DNA from: Bacteroidales bacterium
Lineage (GTDB): Bacteria; Bacteroidota; Bacteroidia; Bacteroidales; Bacteroidaceae
Reading direction: 5' to 3'
Assembly: GCA_004557185.1 (NCBI GenBank)
Contig: SFEP01000022.1
Location: 1-33,403, forward strand
Length of the DNA: 33,403 nt
Shown here piece after piece: positions 14,468 through 23,300 of this stretch; positions within the stretch are counted from its first letter, which is position 1; each line of letters begins with the position of its first letter. The translations under genes and the position numbers were made by a program. Under the pieces are notes generated by a model. That model did no database searches, had not been told where the DNA came from, and saw only the letters and a program-made list of their open reading frames with translations.

Positions 14468-16894
14468 TTATGACTTCTGCACGTAGCCGTAGGTGTGGCC
14501 ATAGCCATAACCGTAACCATATCTGTAGCCATACCCATAGCCGTAGCGGTAACGGCCGTAGCGACCGCTGATGTAATCGGTGCCGTTCAAGAGGATCGCC
14601 ATGTGATTGTAGACGTTTTGGTTGTGAAGTTTCTCCACGTCTTTAAGCAGACGGCGGTCCATCAGTCCGGCACGCACCACAAAGAGCGATATGTCAGCAT
14701 ACTTCTTCACAATAGACGTGTCGGCCACAATGTCGATGGGCGGGCAGTCGAGAATGATGTAGTCATACTGCGGGCGGAGCAGGTTGAAGAGCGTCTGCAT
14801 GCGTTCACTAAGGAGCACCTCGGTGGGGTTGGGCGGGATGATGCCCACGGGCAGCAGGTCGGCGTTTTCGCCGATGGCGTTTTTGCAAATGAGGTTTTCA
14901 TAGTCGTCCTGCTGGTTGCCCAGGTACGAGGTGATACCAATTTTGGGCGATTTGGCTATGGTGCTCAGCGACGTGTGGCGCAGGTCCATGTCGATGGCCA
15001 GCACGCGTTTGCCTTTCAGCGCAAGCACCTTGGCGAGGTTGAGCGAAATGAAACTCTTGCCTGATCCAGCGTTGAAGCTTGTGATCATGATGACCTTACT
15101 GTCGCCTTGGTTGATGGAGGAAATGAAATAGTCGAGCTTGGTGCGAAGAATGCGGAACGACTCGTTGAGGAGGTCCTTGCAGTTTTCCTGAATGTAGACC
15201 TTACGTTCCACGTTCTTTTTGGCGCGCTGCCACCATCGCTTCTTGCTGGCCATCGTGGGTATTTCGCCCAAGAAGGGGATGTTTAGGTCGTCCAGGTCCT
15301 TGCGGCCGCGCACCCTGTGGTTGGTAAATTCCATAACGAAGAGGATGAGCATCGGTATGGCAATGCCAATAACCATGGCAATGAACAAGGTGAACTTGCG
15401 GCGGGGTGCCGAGGGAATGTTGGTGCCGCTGGGTTCCTGAATGAGGCGCGTATTCTTCACCTCGTAGCTTTTCGAGAGTTCGTTCTCCTCACGCTTTTGC
15501 AGCAGGTATAGGTAGAGCGACTCCTTCACCTTCTGCTGTCGGCTGATGGTGAGCAGCGCCTTAGCCTTGTAGGGGGCGTTGGCTAAGTCGCTTTGCGTCT
15601 GGCGTTCGGTACGCTCCCAGTTGCGCAACTGCTGGTTGTATTGGTCGATGAGGTTGTCAATGGACTGGCTGATGACGGTGCGCTTTTCCTCCAGCAGCAG
15701 GTTCATGCGCTGCACGTCGGGGTTTTGCATACTGCTGTTGGCGAGTGCCTCGTTGCGTTCAAGCAGCAGTGTGTTGTAGTCGGTAATCATCTGTTCGATG
15801 CCCTGGCTCCTGATGCCCGAGTTGCTGGGCAGCAGGCGACTCTTCTTGCTTTGGTCGTCCATGTAGTCGCGCAGGTAGCGAGCCACCCCGAGTTGGTTGG
15901 TCAGGGCAAATATTTGCTGCTGGTTGTCCTCGCTTTTCTGGAAATACTTGGCCGAGGGGTCGTCGAAGGCAAGGTTCGACTGGCTGCGCACGTCGCTTAT
16001 CTGCTTGTCCACGTCGCCCAGTTCCTGTGAGAGCGCCACGAGGCGCTCGGTGATGAACTCGTAGGTGTTGACGGCTGCCAGGTTGCGGTCCTTCAGCCAC
16101 TCCTCGTTGTAGACGTCCATGAGTACGAGCAGCACATCGTCGGCGCGCTGCTGCGAGGCATCCACCAGCGAGAGCGTGAGAATAGAAGATTCCTTGTTGA
16201 TGGGCGACACGTTGAGCCTACCCGTATAGGCCAGGCCCACCGACGTGAGTTTGCTCTTGGTCACTGTGATTTCTTCGCTCGTAAAGCACTGCTTCCAGTA
16301 AGGTGTGGCCTGCACGAGTACGCGGCCCACAGGCGTCTTCACCGTTTCGCCCAGTTTGGCCGTCACCCGTTGGCCGTGGGCTACGCCGCTGAAGCCGTAG
16401 AGCGTGACGGTGCTGTTGCGCTGCAGCTTCATGTGGAAGGAGCACTCGCTCTCGTCCTTCGCGTCGGGCAGTTGCACGCTGACGGGTGTCTGCTTGTAGA
16501 GGGGGATGGAGTGCAGCCCTTCGGCCATCGACATTTGCACGTCGAGCCCCAGCCTTTTCACCACCTTCTTCATGAGCGAGGGCGACTTGAGCGTAATAAT
16601 TTCGTTCGTGATGTTCGTACCCGTACCCACAATGCCGAGGTTCTCAAACTCCTGGCTCGTTTTGCTGCTGGTCGACTTGTCGTCCACCTTGATGAGCATA
16701 GCCGCCGAGCGGGTGTAGAGCGGCGTGGTGCGCATAATCTTCAGGGTAGCCAAGCATAGGGCTATTGCTACTGAAATAACAAGCCAATACCAATGGCGTA
16801 GCAATAGGAAAAGGTAGTCTTCCCACTTGAATGTATCGGCTGTGAAGTGAGAGGTAGGAAGGCTGTTGTTTGGCCTGTTTTCAGGTTCTGTCAT
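14468..16894 (-). CDS. Bacterial tyrosine kinase (BY-kinase) with Wzz-type chain-length domain
   Basis: The 808-residue inner-membrane protein begins with a Wzz domain. The first membrane segment is near residues 30-52, a long periplasmic coiled-coil region follows with repeats of Gln/Leu-rich helix, and the second segment is near 498-520. The cytoplasmic kinase has Walker A SFNAGSGKS (K613), Walker A' LAIDMDLRH and Walker B YIILDCPP, and ends in a tyrosine cluster. Such proteins control polymerisation and export of exopolysaccharide or capsule through autophosphorylation of the tail. The tail is extreme: 13 tyrosines in the last 35 residues, mostly as alternating Tyr-Gly. No Wza-type exporter, flippase or glycosyltransferase is adjacent, unlike most such genes. 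The start at 16894 (MTEPENRPN) is chosen because the upstream extension crosses the promoter. Confidence 0.93.
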   Translation of the reverse strand: MTEPENRPNNSLPTSHFTADTFKWEDYLFLLLRHWYWLVISVAIALCLATLKIMRTTPLYTRSAAMLIKVDDKSTSSKTSQEFENLGIVGTGTNITNEIITLKSPSLMKKVVKRLGLDVQMSMAEGLHSIPLYKQTPVSVQLPDAKDESECSFHMKLQRNSTVTLYGFSGVAHGQRVTAKLGETVKTPVGRVLVQATPYWKQCFTSEEITVTKSKLTSVGLAYTGRLNVSPINKESSILTLSLVDASQQRADDVLLVLMDVYNEEWLKDRNLAAVNTYEFITERLVALSQELGDVDKQISDVRSQSNLAFDDPSAKYFQKSEDNQQQIFALTNQLGVARYLRDYMDDQSKKSRLLPSNSGIRSQGIEQMITDYNTLLLERNEALANSSMQNPDVQRMNLLLEEKRTVISQSIDNLIDQYNQQLRNWERTERQTQSDLANAPYKAKALLTISRQQKVKESLYLYLLQKREENELSKSYEVKNTRLIQEPSGTNIPSAPRRKFTLFIAMVIGIAIPMLILFVMEFTNHRVRGRKDLDDLNIPFLGEIPTMASKKRWWQRAKKNVERKVYIQENCKDLLNESFRILRTKLDYFISSINQGDSKVIMITSFNAGSGKSFISLNLAKVLALKGKRVLAIDMDLRHTSLSTIAKSPKIGITSYLGNQQDDYENLICKNAIGENADLLPVGIIPPNPTEVLLSERMQTLFNLLRPQYDYIILDCPPIDIVADTSIVKKYADISLFVVRAGLMDRRLLKDVEKLHNQNVYNHMAILLNGTDYISGRYGRYRYGYGYGYRYGYGYGYGHTYGYVQKS
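14471..14575 (-). repeat. In-gene short repeat encoding the Tyr-Gly tail of the BY-kinase
   Basis: The last codons of the kinase gene are a degenerate hexanucleotide repeat (TAYGGN on the coding strand), giving alternating Tyr-Gly with a few Arg. Because the unit is a multiple of three, slippage would lengthen or shorten the tail without a frameshift. Confidence 0.75.
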
Positions 16895-16930
16895 GATGTA
16901 TAAAGGCTGAATTAGATGTGCTTTGGACTG

Positions 16931-16938
16931 CAAAAATA
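16931..16938 (-). promoter_or_regulatory. -7 box of the BY-kinase promoter
   Basis: TATTTTTG on the minus strand fits TAnnTTTG exactly, about 37 bases upstream of the start codon at 16894. No clear TTG is seen at the -33 spacing, so the promoter is less certain than the others. Confidence 0.5.
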
Positions 16939-17167
16939 GGAAAAAATAAAGAGTCGCCATCCGCCTCTCTATAATAAAGGCATGCTTTGCAGGGCAATTA
17001 TCCCCCATTCAAGCGGTGAAAAATGGCTACACCTTGGCAGCCGCGCAGGCTGAGAAGAGCAAAAGAAGCGCGCTCCGCCCCCTTTTCCCCTTTCGTTTTG
17101 CATCTACTCTCAGCTAAATGCCCCTGAAAGGCACTTCAGCGACACGCCATTATTTTCAAAAAGATTT

Positions 17168-17262
17168 CCAACGCTTGAAAATTTTTTTCCAAGGCATGAA
17201 AAAATTTTTTCAAGCGTTGAAAAAACTTTTTCAAGCGTTGGAAATTTTTTTTTCAAGCACGG
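17168..17262. repeat. Five-unit tandem array with 21-bp period, palindromic cores separated by A/T tracts
   Basis: Ten-base cores begin at 17168, 17189, 17210, 17231 and 17253, that is at spacings of 21, 21, 21 and 22 bases. They read CCAACGCTTG, CCAAGGCATG, TCAAGCGTTG, TCAAGCGTTG and TCAAGCACGG. CAACGCTTG and CAAGCGTTG are reverse complements, so each unit is close to an interrupted palindrome. The 11-base spacers are A/T runs such as AAAAAATTTTT. Twenty-one bases equal two helical turns, so the A-tracts are in phase and the DNA should be bent. It lies between two divergently transcribed genes. Confidence 0.85.
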
Positions 17263-17507
17263 GCGTTTTTCTTGAAAATATCGCTGCCTCTCCCGCACCC
17301 TATTTGCGCACCGCAGAACGACACGGAGATTTCGGATTTGGCATAACAGAAGATTGTAATTCAATGTTTTACGATGATGAATGGTTGGCCCTTCCCGCGA
17401 ACGGCCTGCGTTTTCTGGCGTTTTCATAAGGATGGAAGCCCCCAACACACAGAAAGAAGGGTAAGAAGAACCGAAGTCGGGGTAGTACACATGTAAAACT
17501 ATACCCG

Positions 17508-17515
17508 TAAATTTG
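17508..17515 (+). promoter_or_regulatory. -7 box of the DXS-like gene promoter
   Basis: TAAATTTG fits TAnnTTTG exactly and lies 54 bases before the ATG at 17570. No good TTG is found at the -33 position. The leader carries CTCCTTATTATAT (17548-17560) shortly before the start codon. Confidence 0.5.
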
Positions 17516-17569
17516 CAGGCGTGAAACCCATGGGCGCGTCCCATTGACTCCTTATTATATTATCAACCT

Positions 17570-19327
17570 ATGCTTTTAGAGAAAATACAATCGCCCGACG
17601 ATGTGAAACGTTTGTCGCGCGACGAACTGAAAACGCTGGCTGCCGAGGTGCGGACGCACCTGATAGCCAAACTGAGCGCACACGGCGGGCATTGCGGCCC
17701 GAACCTGGGCATGGTGGAGGCTACCATAGCCCTGCATGTGGTGTTCCGCTCGCCTGAGGACAAAATCGTGTTCGACGTGTCGCACCAGAGTTATGTGCAC
17801 AAAATGCTTACGGGGCGTGTCAGCGCCTTCACCGAGGCTGCACATTACGACGATGTGTCGGGCTACACCGAGCCCTCAGAGAGTGAGCACGATCACTTTA
17901 TCATTGGGCACACCTCCACTTCGGTGAGCCTCGCCGGCGGACTGGCCAAGGGGCGCGACCTCGTAGGAGGAAAGGAGAATGTGATAGCCGTGATAGGCGA
18001 CGGCTCGCTGAGCGGCGGAGAGGCCCTTGAGGGACTTGACTGGGCAGCCGAACTGGGTACGAACTTCATCATTGTGGTGAACGACAACCAGATGTCGATA
18101 GCCGAGAATCACGGCGGCCTCTACGCCAACCTGGCCGAACTGAGGCGGACCAAGGGACAGGCTACCAACAACCTGTTTCGCGCCATGGGCTTGGACTATC
18201 TCTATGTGGACGAGGGCAACGACGTGGATGCCCTCATTGAAGCATTTGAGCAGGTGAAGGATGCCGACCACCCCGTGGTGGTGCACATTCGCACCCTGAA
18301 AGGCATGGGCTACGCACTCGCCGAGGCCGACCAGGAACGATGGCATTGGACGATGCCCTTCGACATTGCCACTGGCGAATTGCAGTACACCCCCTCAGGC
18401 GAGGACTACAATACGCTCACGGCTGTGCACCTGTTGCAACGTATGAAGCACGACGCCAATGTGTGCGCCATCACGGCTGGCACGCCGGGCATTTGGGGCT
18501 GGACACCTGAGCGGCGCCTCGAGGCCGCAGGGCAGTTTGTGGACGTGGGCATAGCCGAGGAGCACGCAGTGGCACTTGCCTCGGGCATGGCCAAGCGCGG
18601 CGCACAGCCCGTAGTGGGCGTGTGCAGTTCGTTTTTGCAACGAGCCTACGACCAGGTGTCGCAGGACCTCTGCATTAACAACAACCCCGCCACGCTACTG
18701 GTGCTGTGGGGCTCGCTCACCAGCATGACCGACGTGACGCACCTTTGCCACTTCGACATTCCGCTCCTTTCGGGCATACCCAACCTTGTGTATCTTGCCC
18801 CCACCAACCGTGAGGAATATCTGGCCATGCTCGACTGGAGTCTTTCTTACCGCGAGCACCCTGTGGCCATCCGCGTGCCGGTGGGGCCGACGCAACCTGC
18901 CTCGCGCGACGTGCCGCAGGATTTCTCATCACTCAACCAATATGAGGTGGTGCTGCGCGGAGAGCAGGTGGCTGTGCTGGCCTTGGGCAACTTCTTCGGT
19001 CTGGGCGAAAGCGTGTGTCGCCTGCTGCGTGCCCAGGGCGTGGAGGCCACGCTCATCAACCCGCGCTACATTACGGGTCTCGACGAGGCGCTGCTGCACA
19101 GCCTCACGGCCGATCACCGCGTGGTGGTGACGCTTGAAGACGGTGCGCTGGAGGGTGGCTTCGGCGAAAAGATTGCCCGCTTCTATGGTCCCACCGCCAT
19201 GCGCACCCTGTGCTACGGCGCTCGCAAAGCCTTTGTGGACCGATACGACCCGCAGGCTTTCCTGGCCGAAAACCGCTTGGTGGACACGTTGATTGCCTCT
19301 GACGTGATAGAGGCTTTACGGTGTTAA
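17570..19327 (+). CDS. DXS-like thiamine-diphosphate enzyme (divergent 1-deoxy-D-xylulose-5-phosphate synthase paralogue)
   Basis: The 585-residue protein has the full DXS/transketolase layout: SAHGGHCGPNLG (36-47), the ThDP/Mg site VIGDGSLSGGEALEGLDW with NDNQMS (141-176), and the pyrimidine domain with catalytic glutamate E330 in VGIAEEHAV, FLQRAYDQ (R358) and VTHLCHFD (H391). It is shorter than usual DXS (about 620-640). Aligned without gaps to E. coli DXS (offset 40, from memory), the three acceptor-phosphate residues Tyr392, Arg420 and Arg478 become C352, W380 and V438, and the VGHQAYPHK segment reads VSHQSYVHK. It is therefore probably a paralogue with another aldehyde acceptor, though it would be annotated dxs by homology. 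It is a single-gene unit followed by a strong hairpin. Confidence 0.85.
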   Translation: MLLEKIQSPDDVKRLSRDELKTLAAEVRTHLIAKLSAHGGHCGPNLGMVEATIALHVVFRSPEDKIVFDVSHQSYVHKMLTGRVSAFTEAAHYDDVSGYTEPSESEHDHFIIGHTSTSVSLAGGLAKGRDLVGGKENVIAVIGDGSLSGGEALEGLDWAAELGTNFIIVVNDNQMSIAENHGGLYANLAELRRTKGQATNNLFRAMGLDYLYVDEGNDVDALIEAFEQVKDADHPVVVHIRTLKGMGYALAEADQERWHWTMPFDIATGELQYTPSGEDYNTLTAVHLLQRMKHDANVCAITAGTPGIWGWTPERRLEAAGQFVDVGIAEEHAVALASGMAKRGAQPVVGVCSSFLQRAYDQVSQDLCINNNPATLLVLWGSLTSMTDVTHLCHFDIPLLSGIPNLVYLAPTNREEYLAMLDWSLSYREHPVAIRVPVGPTQPASRDVPQDFSSLNQYEVVLRGEQVAVLALGNFFGLGESVCRLLRAQGVEATLINPRYITGLDEALLHSLTADHRVVVTLEDGALEGGFGEKIARFYGPTAMRTLCYGARKAFVDRYDPQAFLAENRLVDTLIASDVIEALRC

Positions 19328-19342
19328 AAGGCATACCTCATA

Positions 19343-19386
19343 ACGCAAGCAGCCGCTGCACGTGGAAGTGCAGCGGCTGCTTGCGT
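19343..19386. terminator. 18-bp perfect hairpin between convergent genes
   Basis: ACGCAAGCAGCCGCTGCA (19343-19360) pairs perfectly with 19369-19386 around an 8-base loop. It lies 16 bases after the DXS-like stop and 28 bases before the stop of the convergent adaptor gene (19414). No long T-run follows on either strand, but the very stable stem suggests a bidirectional terminator. Confidence 0.75.
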
Positions 19387-19413
19387 AGTATGTCCGGCAT
19401 GAGACGCGAGGTG

Positions 19414-20316
19414 TCATTTTGACAACTTGGCCCGTACGTACATGCCAGGACGGAAGGAGGGGACGGCATCGGTTACCTGGGCGTAGACTTTAATGGAATA
19501 GTCGGTCTTGTCTACGCTGCGGTCGATGCTTTGTATAGTGGCGTGGAAATTGGTCTTGCCCATACCGTTGACGCGGAATGAGAGGCGGCCGCCCACCTTC
19601 ATGAGGGCGAGGTCCTTTTCGTAGACTGTAAGTTGGATAAGAGGCGCGTGTGAACTGATGACGTCGCATACAGGGGTGCCGGCTTCAAGATACTGCCCCA
19701 GATGGGCGGTGATGTGTGTGGCGTAACCGCTGATGGGGGCAGTGAGCGGCAGGTAGTGCTGTATGCCGTGTGCCCTTACGTTTTGCGGACTGATGCCGAG
19801 TGCTTGCAGTTTGGCCGAGGCAGCTGCGGCGCGGCTCTGCATGGTGAGGTAGTCGGCGCGGCTCTGCTCGTGCACCTTTTGCGAAGCCGCCTGCTCCTTA
19901 GCGAGCACATGCTGGCGCTCATACTCGCGTTGCAGATATTCCAACTGTGCACTACATTCCAGGTAGGTCTGCTGCAGTTCGATGAACTCAGGGTCGTCGA
20001 GCGTGCCGATGACTTGCCCCTTGTAGACGCTCTGCCCTGGCACAATGTGCAGGGAGTGGATGCGCCCGCTGTGTGTGGAGGTGATGGATGCCTGCTGGCG
20101 CGGGCTGAGGGTGAGCACACCGTTGAAGGTGGGGCTGTTAGCCACGTGCGTGGCACTCGTCACGGCATCGACCATAGCACTGTCGGCCAGTGTGGCGGTG
20201 CTGTCGGTGCGTGTGCTGTCAGTGCGGGCGGTGGTAGGTTCAGGTTGCGAACCGCTCTGCCCAGAGCACGAGGGCAGCAGGCAGAGGGCAAGGAGAAAGG
20301 GGGTGAAGCGTTTCAT
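19414..20316 (-). CDS. RND efflux periplasmic adaptor (CusB/CzcB type), lipoprotein
   Basis: The 300-residue protein has a lipoprotein signal with cysteine at residue 17 (LLPSC), then a Ser/Thr/Asp-rich linker. The membrane-fusion fold follows: a first lipoyl half (HSGRIHSLHIVPGQSVYKGQ), a helical hairpin rich in Glu/Gln, the second half (APISGYATHITAHLGQYLEAG) and beta-barrel domains. It bridges an inner-membrane RND pump to an outer-membrane channel. It starts 53 bases downstream of the pump gene and is evidently co-transcribed with it. The start at 20316 is chosen for the signal peptide; the open frame to 20598 reads back into the pump gene. No outer-membrane channel gene follows. Confidence 0.9.
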   Translation of the reverse strand: MKRFTPFLLALCLLPSCSGQSGSQPEPTTARTDSTRTDSTATLADSAMVDAVTSATHVANSPTFNGVLTLSPRQQASITSTHSGRIHSLHIVPGQSVYKGQVIGTLDDPEFIELQQTYLECSAQLEYLQREYERQHVLAKEQAASQKVHEQSRADYLTMQSRAAAASAKLQALGISPQNVRAHGIQHYLPLTAPISGYATHITAHLGQYLEAGTPVCDVISSHAPLIQLTVYEKDLALMKVGGRLSFRVNGMGKTNFHATIQSIDRSVDKTDYSIKVYAQVTDAVPSFRPGMYVRAKLSK

Positions 20317-20369
20317 AAGGCTGGGGAAAGATAATTCGTCGTATATAATAATAAGGAAGATGATGATGC

Positions 20370-23300
20370 TCATGACTTGTGCAGGCGGCGCAGGATGACA
20401 GGGATGATGTAGACAAGGCGATAGAACGAGGGGATGATGACCAGCGTGAGTGCCGTGCTTACGATGAGACCGCCAATAACGACGGTGGCCAGCGGGCGCT
20501 GTACCTCGGCACCAGCCGACGTGGCAATGGCCATAGGCACGAAACCTAACGAGGCTACCAGCCCCGTGAGGAAGACGGGGCGAAGCAGGTGTGGGCAACC
20601 CAGGCTGATGACGCGGCCCGTGCAGAGCTGGCGCGGAGTGCTGCGACGCAGGGCGTTGAAGTGGTTAAGCATGAGAATGCCGTTGAGCACCGCCACACCA
20701 AAGAGGGCAATGAAGCCCACACCGGCCGAAATGCTGAAAGGCAGACCGCGCAACCACAGTGCTACGATGCCGCCGATGAGCGACAAGGGCACCGTGCTGA
20801 ACACCACAAGTGACCACGTGACGCTGCGGAAGGCAAAGAAGAGGATGAGCAGGATGAGCATGAGGGCGATGGGGATGACAACGAGCAGCGTGTTGATGGC
20901 ATTCTGCAGGTTTTCGAACTGGCCGCCGTATTCAAAATAATAACCCGGCTGTAGCTTGACGTGCTGCTCGAGCGTTTGGCTGATTTGCTGCACTACCTGC
21001 TGCATGTCAGCACCGCGTACGTTCACACCGATAACCACACGGCGCTTGGTTGCGTCGCGGTTAATTTGCAGCGGACCGTCGACGAGCGTAATGGTGGCCA
21101 ACTCGCTCACGGGGATGTGCAGGCCTTCGCCGTTGCGCACGGTGAGACGGCTGAGGTCGAGGTCCTGTACTTTTTCCTGGTCGAGGCGCACAACGAGGTC
21201 GAAGCGTCGCTCGTTTTCAAACACTACGCCAGCCGTTTCGCCCGCATAGGCTGTGCGTATAATGCTGTTGAGCTCAGCGATATCGACGCCATAGCGCGCC
21301 AACTTGGTGCGGTCGTAGTGCACCACGAGTTGCGGCAAGCCCATGGCCTGCTCTACGGCCACATCGTCGGCACCAGGCACCTGGCGCACCCATTCGGCAG
21401 CCTCCTTGGCCTTGCGGTAGAGTTCGTCCATGTCCTCGCCATAGAGCTTGATGGCGATGTCGGCCTTGGCACCCGTCATGAGTTCGTTGAAGCGCAGCTG
21501 AATGGGTTGGCTGAAGTTGAACTCTGCGCCCTGCACCTCTTCAAGTGCCTGTTTCATCTTTTCCACCATCTCTTCGCGACTGGAAGCAGAGGTCCATTCG
21601 GCAAAAGGTTTCATGATGATCATGATGTCGGCATCTTCCACCGACATGGGGTCGGTAGGCACCTCGGCCGTGCCGATTTTCGCCACTACGTGTTTCACCT
21701 CGGGGAAGCGCTGGCAAAGCACACGCTCGGCCTGCTTGGAGAGTTCAATGCTCTGCGTGAGCGAACTGCCTGCGGGCAACGTCATTTGCATAGCGAAGTC
21801 GCCCTCGTCGAGCGTAGGGATGAACTCTGCACCGAGACGTGTGAAGAGCAGCAGTGCGGCAGTCAGAAGCCCAAAGGCAGAGAGAATGATGGCACCCGTG
21901 TAGCGCTTGACAAGCCGAAGCGTTCCTTTATAATATCGCGTGAGGAATGCAAAGAAGCGGTCGGCCAAGGAGGGCTTGAGCGAGATGTGGCGCTTGAGGA
22001 AGAGCGAGCACATCATAGGCACGTAGGTGAGTGAGAGGAGCAGGGCACCGATGATGCAGTAGACCAGCGTCTGCGCCATGGGCGTGAAATATTTTCCCTC
22101 AATACCCGTAAGCGTGAGGATGGGGAAGAAGACAATGAGGATGATGAGCACGGCAAACGCGGCGCTCTGCACCACACTGCCCGCACCGGCCTCCACCTCG
22201 TGGTCCATCTCCTGCGCAGAGAGGGTGCGACCGGCAAGCCGTCTGCCGTAGAGGTGAGCAAGGATGCCCTCGACAATGACGATGGAGCCATCAACCACAA
22301 TGCCGAAGTCGATTGCACCGAGACTCATGAGGTTGGCCGAGACGCCAGTGAGTCGCATCAGGATGAAGCCGAAGAGCATGGCCAAGGGTATGACGCTGGC
22401 CACAATGATGCTGGCTCGCACATTGCCCAAAAAGAGCATGAGCACGAAGAAGACGATGAGCGCGCCTTCAACCAGGTTGCGTATGACGGTGGCGATGTTG
22501 CGGTTCACCAGTTCGGAGCGGTTGAGATAAGGTTCGATGGTGATGCCCTCGGGCAACATGCGTTGCACCTTGTCCATACGTTCCTGCAAGTGAGCTGTGA
22601 CGACGTTGGCATTGGCGCCCTTGAGCATCATAGCAATGCCGCCCACACATTCTCCCTCGCCGTCGATGGTCATGGCGCCGAAGCGCTTGGGCGAGCCGAA
22701 GCCTACGCGGCCAATGTCGCTGATGTGCACGGGCATACCGCCGCGGTTGGCCACCACGATGCGGCCGATGTCCTCGGTGCGCTGTATCATACCCTCAGAC
22801 CTTATATAATAGGCACGACCCTTTTTCTCAATATAACTGGCACCTGTGTTTTGGTTGTTGCGGCTCAGCGCCTCGAACACGTCGCCAATGGTGAGCTGCA
22901 TGGCGGTAAGCACTTCGGGGTCGATGGCTATTTCATACTGCTTGAGATAGCCGCCGAAACTGTTGATTTCCACAATGCCAGGTATGCCTGCAAGGCCGCG
23001 GCGCACTATCCAATCCTGAATGGTGCGCAGTTCCATGGCATCGTACTGGCCTTTGTGTTTATCGTCGACACGCAGCACGTACTGGTAGATTTCGCCCAAG
23101 CCCGTAGTGATGGGCATCATTTCGGGCGTACCCAATTCCTGCGGTATCTCGGCCGCGACATTCTGAATTTGTTCGTTGATGAGCTGGCGGGCTTGCAGCG
23201 TGGGCACGCTCTCCTTGAACACGACCGTGACAAGCGATAAACCGAAGCGTGAGACGGAACGTATTTCCTCTACGTTCATGATGTGACTCATCGAGGTCTC

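Larger units (their letters stand above)
16895..17569. other. 675-base gene-free region between divergent BY-kinase and DXS-like genes
   Basis: The region contains the BY-kinase promoter near 16931, the 21-bp repeat array at 17168-17262, and the DXS-like promoter near 17508. Short open frames run through the array on both strands (17118-17429 plus, 17110-17544 minus), but they are explained by the 21-base period, which is a multiple of three; neither has a recognisable domain. I see no RNA gene. Confidence 0.6.

Noticed and set aside
17168..17262. CRISPR array
   Set aside because: The units are 21 bases apart in total, with no unique spacers of 30 or so bases between identical repeats and no cas genes nearby.
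17110..17544. Open frames on both strands through the 21-bp repeat, encoding heptad-like peptides
   Set aside because: The 21-base period is a multiple of three and automatically keeps frames open; outside the repeat the peptides have no coding character or known domain.
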